Assembly (NCBI GenBank): GCA_963776465.1 | Contig: CAVZMV010000002.1 | Location: forward strand, 1,488,001 to 1,552,000 | DNA: 64,000 bases | Source: DASRHK01 sp963776465 | Lineage (GTDB): Bacteria > Pseudomonadota > Gammaproteobacteria > Nevskiales > Nevskiaceae | Direction of reading: 5' to 3' | The notes under the pieces: model-generated | Told to the model about the DNA's origin: nothing | The model's database searches: none | The model's input: the letters and a program-made list of their open reading frames with translations, nothing else | Shown: positions 33,893-43,242 of the stretch, in pieces | How the letters are laid out: each line of letters starts with the position of its first letter | How positions within the stretch are numbered: the stretch's first letter is position 1 | Made by a program: the position numbers and the translations under genes

Positions 33893-35259
33893 TGGAAATG
33901 CTCTCCGACGCCGCCCGCCGCCTCGGCGCCTCGCTGATCGGCGAAGACGCGCAGTACAGCGCCGTCAACACCGACACTCGCAAGCTGACGGCGGGCGACC
34001 TGTTCGTTGCCCTGAAGGGCGACAGCTTCGACGGCCACGACTTCGTCGCCCGCGCCGGCAGCTTGGGCGCCTGCGGCGCGCTGGTGTCGCGTCAGGTCGA
34101 CTGCGATCTGCCGCAGATCGTCGTGCCGGACACGCTCGCCGCGCTGCAGCGGCTCGCGCATTCGTGGCGCAACGACTTCTCCATCCCCTTCGTCGCGGTG
34201 ACCGGCAGCAACGGCAAGACCACGACGCGGCAGATGCTCGCCGCGATTTTCGCCACGCGCGGCCCGGTGCTGGCGACCGAAGGCAACCTCAACAACCACA
34301 TCGGCCTGCCGCTGACGCTGCTGCGGCTGCGCGCCTCGCACAAGACGGCGGTGATCGAGATGGGCGCCAACCACCCCGGAGAGATCGCCATGCTCGCTGC
34401 CCTCGCCGAGCCGCAGGTCGGCATCGTCACGCAGGCGGGCGACGCGCACCTGGAAGGATTCGGATCGCGCGACGGCGTGGCGCGGGCCAAGGGCGAGCTG
34501 TTCAGCGCGCTGGGAGCCAAGGGCGTGGCCGTGATCAACCGCGACGATCCCTATTTCCCGCTGTGGACCCATCTTGCCGGCGCCGCCAGCGTCATCAGCT
34601 TCGGCTTGCATGAGCAGGCTGCAGTGCGCGCGCTCAACGTCACCGCCGACCCGCCGCACGCGCCGACGGCGATGCGCTTCGACCTCGTCGCGCCGGGTGG
34701 TCGCGTCTCCGTGCGCATCCCGCTGCCGGGTCGCCACAACGTCATGAACGCGCTCGCCGCAGCTGCGGCCGGAATCGGCGCGGGTCTGGACCTGCAGGAC
34801 ATCGCCGCTGGCCTTGCGCAGGTGCAGGGTGCCGGCGGCCGCGTGACGTGGAAGACCACGCGCGGCGGCGCCAAGCTGATCGACGACACCTACAACGCCA
34901 ACCCGACCTCGCTTGCCGCCGCGCTGGAACTGCTGGCGACCGCCGGTGACGAGCGCATCGCCGTGCTCGGCGACATGGGCGAGCTCGGTCCGGACGCGCC
35001 GCGCCTGCATCGCGAGTGCGGTCAGAAGGCGCGCGCGCTCGGCATCGACGCGCTGTTCACGATCGGCACGCTGGCGCGCGAAGCCGCCGCCGGCTTCGGC
35101 TCGAGCAGCCGGCATTTCGATTCGGTGGGAGCGCTGGCCGCCGAGCTCAAGCCCCTGCTCAAGCCCGGCGTGACCGTGCTGGTGAAAGGCTCGCGCGCGG
35201 CGCGAATGGAGCGCGTCGTGGCTGCGCTGCTCGGCGAAGAAGTGGCGGAGACGCACTGA
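33892..35259 (+). CDS. murF: UDP-MurNAc-tripeptide--D-Ala-D-Ala ligase MurF
   Basis: The 455-residue Mur ligase has SVNTDTRKL-type N-terminal domain sequence (here AVNTDTRKLTAGDLF), P-loop TGSNGKTTTRQ, EMGANHPGEI and DDTYNANPTS, all characteristic of MurF. It adds D-Ala-D-Ala to complete the UDP-MurNAc-pentapeptide. The start ATG overlaps the murE TGA by one base, and its TGA overlaps the mraY ATG by one base. Confidence 0.95.
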   Translation: MEMLSDAARRLGASLIGEDAQYSAVNTDTRKLTAGDLFVALKGDSFDGHDFVARAGSLGACGALVSRQVDCDLPQIVVPDTLAALQRLAHSWRNDFSIPFVAVTGSNGKTTTRQMLAAIFATRGPVLATEGNLNNHIGLPLTLLRLRASHKTAVIEMGANHPGEIAMLAALAEPQVGIVTQAGDAHLEGFGSRDGVARAKGELFSALGAKGVAVINRDDPYFPLWTHLAGAASVISFGLHEQAAVRALNVTADPPHAPTAMRFDLVAPGGRVSVRIPLPGRHNVMNALAAAAAGIGAGLDLQDIAAGLAQVQGAGGRVTWKTTRGGAKLIDDTYNANPTSLAAALELLATAGDERIAVLGDMGELGPDAPRLHRECGQKARALGIDALFTIGTLAREAAAGFGSSSRHFDSVGALAAELKPLLKPGVTVLVKGSRAARMERVVAALLGEEVAETH

Positions 35260-36344
35260 TGCTCTACCACCTGGCGACCTACCTGCAGCAGTACGAGAGC
35301 GCGTTCCGCCTCTTCAACTACCTGACGTTCCGCAGCATCCTGGGCGTGCTGACCGCGCTGATCTTCTCGTTCGCGTTCGGCCCGTTGATGATCGAGCGGC
35401 TCTACCGCTTCAAGTTCGGCCAGGTCATCCGCACCGACGGCCCGCAGACGCACCTGAAGAAGCAGGGCACGCCGACCATGGGTGGGGCGCTGATCCTGGC
35501 GGGCGTCTCGGTGGCGACGCTGTTGTGGGCGGACCTCACCAACAAATTCGTCTGGTTCGCGCTGCTGGTCACGCTCGCGTTCGGCGCGGTCGGCTTCGTC
35601 GACGACTACCGCAAGATCAAGTTCAAGTCCTCCAAGGGCCTGTCCGCCCGCGCCAAGTATTTCTGGCTGTCGCTCGCCGGCTTCCTCACCTCGGGGCTGA
35701 TCTACGCCACGGCCAAGACGCCGCTGGAGACGTCCTTGATCGTGCCGATGTTCAAGGACGTGGTGCTGCCGCTGGGCTGGATGTTCATCCCGTGGGCGTA
35801 CCTGGTCATCGTCGGCGCGAGCAACGCGGTGAACCTCACCGACGGGCTCGACGGCCTGGCGATCATGCCGTGCGTGCTGGTCGCCTCGGCGCTGGCGGTG
35901 TTCGCCTACTCCACCGGCAACGTCAAGATCGCGACCTACCTGGGCATCCCGTACATCGCCGGCGTCGGCGAGATCGCGGTGTTCTGCACCGCCATCGCCG
36001 GCGCGGGCCTGGGCTTCCTCTGGTTCAACGCCTACCCGGCGCAGGTGTTCATGGGCGACGTCGGCGCGCTGGCGCTCGGCGCGGCGCTCGGCGTCGTCGC
36101 GGTGCTCGTGCGCCAGGAGCTGGTGCTGGCGGTGATGGGCGGCGTGTTCGTCGCCGAGACCGTGTCGGTCGCGCTGCAGGTCGGCTACTTCAAGATCTCC
36201 GGCGGCAAGCGCATCTTCCGGATGGCGCCGCTGCACCATCACTACGAGCTCAAGGGCTGGCCCGAGCCCAAGATCATCGTGCGCTTCTGGATCATCACGC
36301 TGATCCTCGTGCTCGTTGGCCTGGCCACGCTGAAGGTGCGCTAG
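35259..36344 (+). CDS. mraY: Phospho-MurNAc-pentapeptide transferase MraY
   Basis: A 361-residue enzyme with ten predicted helices that transfers phospho-MurNAc-pentapeptide to undecaprenyl phosphate, making lipid I. Signatures: GTPTMGGALIL, FVDDYRKIKFKSSKGL, NAVNLTDGLDGLAI and APLHHHYELKGW, which carry the active-site Asp and His residues. Full length and intact. Confidence 0.96.
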   Translation: MLYHLATYLQQYESAFRLFNYLTFRSILGVLTALIFSFAFGPLMIERLYRFKFGQVIRTDGPQTHLKKQGTPTMGGALILAGVSVATLLWADLTNKFVWFALLVTLAFGAVGFVDDYRKIKFKSSKGLSARAKYFWLSLAGFLTSGLIYATAKTPLETSLIVPMFKDVVLPLGWMFIPWAYLVIVGASNAVNLTDGLDGLAIMPCVLVASALAVFAYSTGNVKIATYLGIPYIAGVGEIAVFCTAIAGAGLGFLWFNAYPAQVFMGDVGALALGAALGVVAVLVRQELVLAVMGGVFVAETVSVALQVGYFKISGGKRIFRMAPLHHHYELKGWPEPKIIVRFWIITLILVLVGLATLKVR

Positions 36345-36351
36345 GTCCGCC

Positions 36352-37683
36352 ATGAACAAGCACAAAGGCGAGCGCTGGCTGGTGATCGGACTGGGCAAGT
36401 CCGGCGCCTCGGCGTGCCGCTATCTGCTCGACCAGGGCGCCGAGGTCACCGTCACCGACTCGCGCGCGCAGCCGCCCGCGCTTGCGGAAGTGAAGGACCT
36501 GCGGCTGGCGCTCAAGCTCAACGGCTTCCTGGCTCCGGATCCCATCTCACAGTTCCGCGGCGCCGTGCTGTCGCCCGGCGTGTCCCCGCGTGAGCCCTTC
36601 GTGCTGCAGCTGGCGGCCGCGGGCGTGGAAGTGATCGGCGATGTCGAATTGTTCGCCCGCGCCGCCACTGCGCCGGTGATCGGCATCACCGGCGCGAACG
36701 GCAAGAGCACGGTGACGACGCTGGTCGGCGAGATGGCGCGCAAAGCGGGCCGCAAGGCTGCCGTCGGCGGCAACCTGGGCACGCCGGCGCTGGATCTCCT
36801 CGGCGCGCGTACCGAGCTTTACGTGCTGGAGCTCTCCAGCTTCCAGCTCGAGTCGACGCGCTCACTGCGCTGCGTGGCCGCGACCGTGCTGAACCTGTCG
36901 CAGGATCACCTGGACCGGCACGGCAGCATGGAGGCCTACGCCGAGGCCAAGGCCCGCATCTACAACGGCTGCGAAGTTGCGGTGTTCAACCGCGACGATC
37001 GCGAGACGCGGCGCAACCTCAAGGCTGCGGCCAGATCGGTCAGCTTCGGGCTCGACGAGCCCATCGACGGCGATTACGGCCTGCTGATGCACGAGGGCCA
37101 GCACTGGCTCGCGCGCGGCGCGACGCGGCTGCTCGCGCAGCATTCGCTGCACATCTACGGCATGCACAACAGCGCCAATGCGCTCGCCGCCCTGGCGCTG
37201 GCCGATGCCGCCGGCATCCCGCGCCAGGCGAGCCTGGCGGCGCTCGCCGAGTTCAAGGGGCTGCGCCATCGCTGCGAGTTCGTGACCAAGGACGGCGCGA
37301 TCTCCTGGTTCAACGACTCCAAGGGCACCAACGTCGGCTCCACCGTCGCGGCGCTCAAGGGCTTGCCGGGACCGATCGTCTGGCTCGGCGGCGGACAGGG
37401 CAAGGGCCAGGATTTCTCCGAGCTGGTCGAGCCGCTGGCGCAGAAGGGTCGCGCCGCCATACTTTTCGGGCAGGACGCCGCGAAGATCGAGGAGGACGTG
37501 CTCGGCGCACTGCCGATCTATCGCGAGGCGACCATGGCCGATGCCATCGCGCGCGCCCGCCAGCTGGCATCGCCGGGCGACCGCGTGCTGCTTTCGCCGG
37601 CCTGTGCGAGCTTCGACCAGTTCCGCAACTACGAAGATCGCGGCGAGCAGTTCTGCGCCGCCGTCACGAGTGCCGCGCAATGA
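36352..37683 (+). CDS. murD: UDP-MurNAc-L-alanine--D-glutamate ligase MurD
   Basis: The 443-residue protein begins with a Rossmann-like UDP-binding domain (VIGLGKSGASACRYL), followed by the ATP-binding GITGANGKSTVTTL and the LELSSFQLESTRSL segment. The third domain contains NDSKGTNVGSTVAAL. It adds D-Glu to UDP-MurNAc-L-Ala. It is 7 bp from mraY and overlaps ftsW by ATGA. Confidence 0.95.
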   Translation: MNKHKGERWLVIGLGKSGASACRYLLDQGAEVTVTDSRAQPPALAEVKDLRLALKLNGFLAPDPISQFRGAVLSPGVSPREPFVLQLAAAGVEVIGDVELFARAATAPVIGITGANGKSTVTTLVGEMARKAGRKAAVGGNLGTPALDLLGARTELYVLELSSFQLESTRSLRCVAATVLNLSQDHLDRHGSMEAYAEAKARIYNGCEVAVFNRDDRETRRNLKAAARSVSFGLDEPIDGDYGLLMHEGQHWLARGATRLLAQHSLHIYGMHNSANALAALALADAAGIPRQASLAALAEFKGLRHRCEFVTKDGAISWFNDSKGTNVGSTVAALKGLPGPIVWLGGGQGKGQDFSELVEPLAQKGRAAILFGQDAAKIEEDVLGALPIYREATMADAIARARQLASPGDRVLLSPACASFDQFRNYEDRGEQFCAAVTSAAQ

Positions 37684-38927
37684 TCGGCGCGCTGCGCATG
37701 CAGTACGGACTCGACGCGCCGCTGGGGCTCTCGGCGCTGGCGCTGGCGTGCTGGGGCCTGGTGATGGTGGCGTCGGCCTCGGTGGCGGTCTCCGAGAAGC
37801 TCACCGGCGCGCCGCTCTACTTCTTCTACAAGCAGATGTCGTTCGCGCTGTTTGGCCTTGGCTGCGGCGCGTTCACGTTCTGCGTGCCGATGGCTGCGTG
37901 GGAGCGCTCTGGCTATCTGCTGATGGCCTTCGCGCTGATGCTGCTGGTGCTGGTGCTGATCCCGGGCCTCGGCATCGGCGTCAACGGCGCGCGCCGCTGG
38001 CTGCACGTCGGCGGCTTCCGCCTGCAGGCCTCCGAGCCCGCGCGGCTGGCGATGCTGATCTATCTCGCCGGTTACATCGTCCGGCGGCAGGCGCAATTGC
38101 AGAACAGCTTCGTCGGCCTGCTCAAGCCGCTGGCGCCGCTGTGCCTGGCCGCGGGCCTGATGCTGATGGAGCCGGACCTCGGCGGCACCGCCATCCTCAT
38201 GGGCGTCGCCTTCCTGATGCTGTTCCTCGGCGGCGCACGGCTGTCGTTCCTCGGCCTGCTGCTCGGCGCCGGCGCCGGCGCGTTCGCACTGCTGGTGGCG
38301 ACGTCCGCCTATCGCATGCGGCGCCTGCTGGCGTTCTCCGATCCCTGGGCCGACATCGAGAACGGCGGCTGGCAGCTGGCGCAGTCCCTGATTGCGCTCG
38401 GACGCGGCGAGTGGACCGGCGTCGGCCTGGGCAACAGCGTGCAGAAGCTGCTGTACCTGCCCGAGACCCACACCGACTTCATCTTCGCGGTGATGGGCGA
38501 GGAGTTCGGACTGGCCGGCGTGGTGGTCCTGCTTGCGCTCTTCGCCATCGTCGTCTGGCGCGGCTTCGCCATCGCCCGGCAGGCGGAGCTGTTCAACCGC
38601 CGGTTCCGCGCCTACCTCTGCTACGGGCTGACGGCGTGCCTGGGATTGCAGGCGCTGATCAACATGGCCGTGAACATGGGCCTGCTGCCGACCAAGGGCC
38701 TGACGCTGCCGCTCATCAGCTACGGCGGCTCCAGCCTCATCACCGTCAGCGTCATGCTGGCGCTGATCCTGCGCGTGGATCACGAGAACCGTCTCGAAGC
38801 CGCGGGCCAGCCTTCCGGCGCGTTCGCGGCCAAGCGGCGCGAGCATGCGGCGCCGGCGAAGAAGGCCACACGCAAGCCGGCGTTCGATTCCGGCCAGCTC
38901 AGCTTCTTCACGGGAGATCGCTCGTGA
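37680..38927 (+). CDS. ftsW: Septal peptidoglycan glycosyltransferase FtsW
   Basis: The 415-residue SEDS protein has about ten transmembrane helices, with motifs NGARRWLHVGG, MEPDLGGT and LISYGGSSLI. It polymerises lipid II at the septum in complex with FtsI. The C-terminal tail is unusually basic and ends in LSFFTGDRS; it is probably cytoplasmic. Coupled to murD (ATGA) and murG (GTGA). Confidence 0.95.
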   Translation: MIGALRMQYGLDAPLGLSALALACWGLVMVASASVAVSEKLTGAPLYFFYKQMSFALFGLGCGAFTFCVPMAAWERSGYLLMAFALMLLVLVLIPGLGIGVNGARRWLHVGGFRLQASEPARLAMLIYLAGYIVRRQAQLQNSFVGLLKPLAPLCLAAGLMLMEPDLGGTAILMGVAFLMLFLGGARLSFLGLLLGAGAGAFALLVATSAYRMRRLLAFSDPWADIENGGWQLAQSLIALGRGEWTGVGLGNSVQKLLYLPETHTDFIFAVMGEEFGLAGVVVLLALFAIVVWRGFAIARQAELFNRRFRAYLCYGLTACLGLQALINMAVNMGLLPTKGLTLPLISYGGSSLITVSVMLALILRVDHENRLEAAGQPSGAFAAKRREHAAPAKKATRKPAFDSGQLSFFTGDRS

Positions 38928-39985
38928 AGATCTTGATAATGGCTGGCGGCACCGGCGGTCACGTGTTCCCCGCGCTCGCTGTCGCCGAAGAGCTCAAGAG
39001 TCGCGGTCACGACGTCGTGTGGATGGGCGCGCCGCACAGCTTCGAGTCCAAGCGCGTGCCCACGCACGGCATCCCGATGGAGTTCATCCGCGTGTCGGGC
39101 CTGCGCGGCAAGGGCGTGAAGAAATTGCTGTCGGCGCCGCTGCTTATCTGGCGCGCCATGCTCGACGCCTTTGCGGCGCTGCGCCGTCAGCGGCCTCAGG
39201 TGGTGCTCGGCATGGGCGGCTTCGCCGCCGGTCCCGGTGGGCTGGCGGCCTGGCTCACCGGCCGGCCGCTGGTGATCCACGAGCAGAACGCCGCGGCGGG
39301 GCTCACGAATCGGTTGCTGGCGCGTATCGCGATAAGCGTGCTTGAAGCGTTCCCCCGAACCTTCAGACGTGCCCTGGCCGTGGGCAATCCGGTACACGCC
39401 GGTTTCATCCTGCTGCCCGCCCCGCGCGAGCGCCTCGCGCGGCAGACGCGGCGCGTGCTGGTGATCGGCGGCAGCCAGGGCGCGCGCTCGTTCAACGAGC
39501 GCATGCCGGAGGCGCTGAAGCTGATTCCCGAGGCGCGCCGTCCGGAAGTGCTTCATCAGGCCGGACGCACGCTCGACATCGCGCAGGCCGCGTACGCCAA
39601 AGCCGGCGTGAACGCCGAAGTGCGGCAGTTCATCGAGGACGTGCCGCAAGCGTTCGCATGGGCCGACCTGGTGCTGTGCCGCGCCGGCGCGTCCACCATC
39701 GCCGAGCTCGCCGCCGCGGGCTGCGCTTCGGTGCTGGTGCCGTATCCGCACGCCGTCGACGATCACCAGACGCGCAATGCCGAATACCTGGCCAACGCCG
39801 GCGCGGCGCTGCTGATCCAGGAGGCGGACCTCTCCGTGGAGAAGCTCGCCGCCACGCTCGACATGCTGCTGTCGGATCGCGCGCGCCTGGTCTCGATGGC
39901 CGAAGCGGCGCGCACGCGCGCCTGGCCGGATGCGACGCAGTCGATCGTCGGCAAGGTCCTCGCCGCGGGCGGTGCCATCGCATGA
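38924..39985 (+). CDS. murG: Lipid II synthase MurG (UDP-GlcNAc transferase)
   Basis: The 353-residue GT28 enzyme starts ILIMAGGTGGHVFPALAVA. It also shows MGGFAAGPGG and HEQNAAAGLTNR in the N-terminal domain. The C-terminal domain contains VIGGSQGARSFNE and a PYPHAVDDHQTRNA nucleotide-binding region. It transfers GlcNAc to lipid I at the inner face of the membrane. The start is GTG 38924, coupled to ftsW. Confidence 0.95.
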   Translation: MKILIMAGGTGGHVFPALAVAEELKSRGHDVVWMGAPHSFESKRVPTHGIPMEFIRVSGLRGKGVKKLLSAPLLIWRAMLDAFAALRRQRPQVVLGMGGFAAGPGGLAAWLTGRPLVIHEQNAAAGLTNRLLARIAISVLEAFPRTFRRALAVGNPVHAGFILLPAPRERLARQTRRVLVIGGSQGARSFNERMPEALKLIPEARRPEVLHQAGRTLDIAQAAYAKAGVNAEVRQFIEDVPQAFAWADLVLCRAGASTIAELAAAGCASVLVPYPHAVDDHQTRNAEYLANAGAALLIQEADLSVEKLAATLDMLLSDRARLVSMAEAARTRAWPDATQSIVGKVLAAGGAIA

Positions 39986-41418
39986 GCCCGAGCCGCGCGC
40001 CAAGCAAGCGCCTCACGGACACGCCCATGCGGCGGGTCAAGCGCGTGCACATGCTCGGCATCGGCGGCTCGGGCATGGCCGGCATCGCCGAAGTGCTGCT
40101 GAACCTCGGCTACGAGGTGAGCGGCAGCGACCTGAAGAAGAGCGCGGCGACGCAGCGCCTGATCGAGCTCGGCGCCAAGGTGCACTACGGCCACAAGGCT
40201 GAGCACGTCAAAGGCGCCGACGCGCTCGTCGTCTCGACCGCCGTGAAGGAAGGCAACCCCGAGCTGCAGTGGGCGCGCGAGAACCTGATCCCGGTCGTGC
40301 GCCGCGCCGAGATGCTCGCCGAGCTGATGCGCTTCCGCTACGGCATCGCCATCGCCGGCACGCACGGCAAGACCACCACGACGAGCCTCGTCGCGAGCGT
40401 CCTGGGCGAGGGCGGCCTGGATCCGACCTTCGTGGTCGGCGGCCGCGTCAAGGCGACCGGTGCCAACGCGCGCCTGGGTGCCGGCTCGTACTTCGTCGCC
40501 GAGGCCGACGAGAGCGACGCGTCGTTCCTGCTGCTGACGCCGCTGATCAGCGTCGTCACCAACATCGACGCCGATCACCTGGAAACCTACGGCGGCGACT
40601 TCAAGAAGCTGCGCGCCGCGTTCATCGACTTCCTGCACCGTCTGCCGTTCTACGGCCTGGCCGTGCTCTGCGTCGACGATCCGGTCGTGCGCGACGCGCT
40701 GCCGGCGATCGGCCGCCCGATCGTCACCTACGGCTTTGCCTCCGACGCCAACATCCGCGCGGAGGACGTTCGTCCCGACGGCACCGGCGCGCACTTCACG
40801 GTGGTGATGCCCGATGGCACGCGCGAAGAGCTGCATCTGAATCTTCCGGGCCGGCACAACGTGCTCAACGCGCTGGCCGCCGTCGCCATCGCGCACGAGC
40901 TCGACGTCCCGTTCGACGCCATCCGCCGCGCGCTGAACCGTTTCGAAGGCGTGGGCCGGCGCTGCGAGTCGCACGGCGAGATCGGCGTCGCCGGCAAGCG
41001 CGTGCTGGTCGTCGACGATTACGGCCATCATCCGCGCGAGATCGCGGCGACGTTCCAGGCGATGCGCTCGGCGCATCCGGGCCGTCGCCTCACCGTGGCG
41101 TTCCAGCCGCATCGCTACACGCGCACACGCGACCTGTTCGACGATTTCTGCGCCGTGCTCTCGACCGCGGACGCCCTCTATCTGACCGAGGTCTACGCTG
41201 CGGGCGAGGAGCCGATCGACGGCGCCGATGGCCGCGCGCTGGCGCGCTGCATCCGCGTGCGCGGCAAGATCGAGCCGGTGTTCGTGAAGTCGGCGGCGGA
41301 CGTTGCCGACGTCATCGGCGGCGTGGCCCAGGACGGGGATCTGCTGCTGACGCTGGGCGCCGGCGACATCGGCCAGCTGCCCGCGCTGCTGGTGCAGAAG
41401 TTTGGCGGTGCGGCATGA
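39982..41418 (+). CDS. murC: UDP-N-acetylmuramate--L-alanine ligase MurC
   Basis: A 478-residue Mur ligase with the N-terminal HMLGIGGSGMAGIAEVLLN, the P-loop AGTHGKTTTTS and EADESDASFL. Later signatures are PGRHNVLNALAA and DDYGHHPREIAAT. It ligates L-Ala to UDP-MurNAc, the first step of stem-peptide assembly. Start ATG 39982 overlaps murG; a later Met (MRRVKRVHML) at codon 16 is also plausible. Overlaps murB by ATGA. Confidence 0.95.
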   Translation: MSPSRAPSKRLTDTPMRRVKRVHMLGIGGSGMAGIAEVLLNLGYEVSGSDLKKSAATQRLIELGAKVHYGHKAEHVKGADALVVSTAVKEGNPELQWARENLIPVVRRAEMLAELMRFRYGIAIAGTHGKTTTTSLVASVLGEGGLDPTFVVGGRVKATGANARLGAGSYFVAEADESDASFLLLTPLISVVTNIDADHLETYGGDFKKLRAAFIDFLHRLPFYGLAVLCVDDPVVRDALPAIGRPIVTYGFASDANIRAEDVRPDGTGAHFTVVMPDGTREELHLNLPGRHNVLNALAAVAIAHELDVPFDAIRRALNRFEGVGRRCESHGEIGVAGKRVLVVDDYGHHPREIAATFQAMRSAHPGRRLTVAFQPHRYTRTRDLFDDFCAVLSTADALYLTEVYAAGEEPIDGADGRALARCIRVRGKIEPVFVKSAADVADVIGGVAQDGDLLLTLGAGDIGQLPALLVQKFGGAA

Positions 41419-42326
41419 ACGGCCAGCTGCTGCGCAACGAGCCGCTGTCGCGACACACCTCCTGGCGCGTCGGCGGACCGGCCGACCGCTACTACGAGCC
41501 CGCGGGCCGCGAGGATCTCGCCAGCTTCGTGCGCTCGCTGCCGGCGCAGGAACCGATCCTGTGGCTGGGCCTGGGCAGCAACCTCTTGGTGCGCGACGGC
41601 GGCTGGCGCGGCACGGTGATCTCGCTGCATGGCGCGCTGGAAGAGCTGCGCCTGGAAGAAAAAGAAAAACTGGATTCCCGCCTTCGCGGGAATGACATCG
41701 TGTATGCCGAAGCTGGCGTGCACTGCGCGCGCCTCGCGAAGTTCTCCGTCGAGCAGAAGCTCTCCGGCGGCGGCTTCTTCGCCGGCATCCCCGGCACGGT
41801 CGGCGGCGCCCTGGCGATGAACGCCGGCGCGCACGGCGGCGAGACCTGGGACGTCGCCGAAAGCGTCGAGGTGATGTTCCGCGACGGCCACTGCGAGTGG
41901 CTGCCCAAATCGCAATTCACCTACGGCTATCGGCATGTCGAATGGCCCGCGGGCATGGTCGGATTCATCGCTGCGCGCTTCCGGTTCGCGCCCGACACCG
42001 ACGGCACCGCGGCGAAGGACATGAAGGCCTGGATCGCCAAGCGCAAGGCCACGCAGCCGGTGGGCAAGCCCAGCGCCGGCTCGACGTTCCGCAATCCGCC
42101 GGGCGATCACGCTGCGCGCCTGATCGAGGCTTGTGGTCTCAAGGGCTTTCGCATCGGCGGCGCCGAGATCTCGAAGCTGCACGCCAATTTCATCCTCACC
42201 GACGAGACCGCGCGCGCCGCCGACGTCGAAGCGCTGATCGAGCACGTGCAGAAGGCGGTCAACGAGCAGCAGGGCGTGGAGCTGGAGACGGAAGTGAAGA
42301 TTGTCGGAGAGCGCGCCGATGCGTAA
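41415..42326 (+). CDS. murB: UDP-N-acetylenolpyruvoylglucosamine reductase MurB with a repeat-derived insertion
   Basis: This 303-residue FAD enzyme reduces UDP-GlcNAc-enolpyruvate to UDP-MurNAc. Signatures are TSWRVGGPADRY, LGLGSNLLVRDGG, FFAGIPGTVGGALAMNAGAHG and the catalytic Ser in GSTFRNP. Between the conserved HGALEELRLE and DIVYAEAGVH lies an extra KEKLDSRLRGN-type stretch that relatives lack. Its DNA is a dRS3-like palindrome preceded by an A-rich run (separate entry). The insertion keeps the frame and sits in a loop of the FAD-binding domain. Coupled to murC, and its 3' end overlaps ddlB by 8 bp. Confidence 0.94.
   Translation: MNGQLLRNEPLSRHTSWRVGGPADRYYEPAGREDLASFVRSLPAQEPILWLGLGSNLLVRDGGWRGTVISLHGALEELRLEEKEKLDSRLRGNDIVYAEAGVHCARLAKFSVEQKLSGGGFFAGIPGTVGGALAMNAGAHGGETWDVAESVEVMFRDGHCEWLPKSQFTYGYRHVEWPAGMVGFIAARFRFAPDTDGTAAKDMKAWIAKRKATQPVGKPSAGSTFRNPPGDHAARLIEACGLKGFRIGGAEISKLHANFILTDETARAADVEALIEHVQKAVNEQQGVELETEVKIVGERADA
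41674..41693. repeat. dRS3-like palindromic repeat in frame inside murB
   Basis: ATTCCC (41674-41679), eight bases GCCTTCGC, then GGGAAT (41688-41693) fits exactly the ATTCCC-N8-GGGAAT pattern of the neisserial dRS3 repeat, which also has relatives in other proteobacteria with flanking CTGG and GAC. The reading frame gives DSRLRGND, a peptide that recurs where such repeats are translated. Confidence 0.8.
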
Positions 42327-43242
42327 GCGCACGTCCAGCGCCAGGGACTTCGGCAAGGTCGCCGTGCTGATGGGCGGCTGGTCTGCCGAGCGCGAGGTCT
42401 CGAACTGGAGCGGCAAGAACGTGCACGAGGCGCTCGTGCGCAAGCAGGTGAGCGCCGTGGCGGTGGACGCGACGCCGGCGAAGATCCTGTCCCTGAAGGC
42501 CGACGGCTTCGATCGTGCTTTCATCGTCCTGCACGGGGGCGCGGGCGAGGATGGCTCCGTGCAGGCGGCGCTGGAGCTGCAGGGCGTGCCATACACCGGC
42601 ACCGGCGTCGCCGGCTCGGCGATCAAGATGGACAAGGTCGCGGCCAAGCGCATCTGGAAAGCCGAAGGGCTGCCCACCGCCGATTTCGCCGTGCTCAAGT
42701 CCGTTGCCGAAGCCGACGCAGCCGGCAAGCGCTTCGGCTTCCCGTTCGTGATCAAGCCGGTCGCCGAGGGCTCCAGCGTCGGCGTCACCATCGTCAAGAA
42801 GGCCGAGCAGATCGCCAAGGCGTTTGCCGACGCGCACGGCGAAGGCCGTGCGGTGATGGCCGAGCGCTTCGTCAAAGGCGCCGAGATGACGGTCGCGATC
42901 CTCGACGGCGAAGCGCTACCGTCGATCCGCATCGTGCCGGCCGGCGAGTTCTACGACTACCACGCCAAGTACATCGCCGAGGACACCAAGTATCACTGTC
43001 CGTCGGGCGTTTCCGCGGCGCTGGAGAAGAAGCTGGGCGAGATCGCGCTGCAGGCGTTCGATCTCGTCGGCGCCAGCGGCTGGGGTCGCGTGGACTTCCT
43101 CGTCGACGGCGAGCAGCCGTTCCTGCTGGAGATCAACACCGTTCCCGGCATGACCTCGCACTCGCTGGTGCCGATGGCCGCCAAGGCGCGCGGCATCGGC
43201 TTCGACGACCTGTGCTGGGCGATCCTCGAGACGAGCCTGTGA
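42319..43242 (+). CDS. ddlB: D-alanine--D-alanine ligase Ddl (DdlB type)
   Basis: The 307-residue ATP-grasp enzyme contains VLMGGWSAEREVS, LHGGAGEDGSVQAALELQG, PVAEGSSVGVT and the final EINTVPGMTSHSLVP. It joins two D-Ala molecules for MurF. ATG 42319 overlaps the murB stop by 8 bp; TTG 42301 is in frame but less likely. The GTGA overlap with ftsQ continues the coupled chain. Confidence 0.95.
   Translation: MRKRTSSARDFGKVAVLMGGWSAEREVSNWSGKNVHEALVRKQVSAVAVDATPAKILSLKADGFDRAFIVLHGGAGEDGSVQAALELQGVPYTGTGVAGSAIKMDKVAAKRIWKAEGLPTADFAVLKSVAEADAAGKRFGFPFVIKPVAEGSSVGVTIVKKAEQIAKAFADAHGEGRAVMAERFVKGAEMTVAILDGEALPSIRIVPAGEFYDYHAKYIAEDTKYHCPSGVSAALEKKLGEIALQAFDLVGASGWGRVDFLVDGEQPFLLEINTVPGMTSHSLVPMAAKARGIGFDDLCWAILETSL

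Noticed and set aside
35022..36398. Long minus-strand ORF opposite mraY and murF
   Set aside because: Low-complexity Arg/Glu/His shadow of conserved membrane-protein codons.
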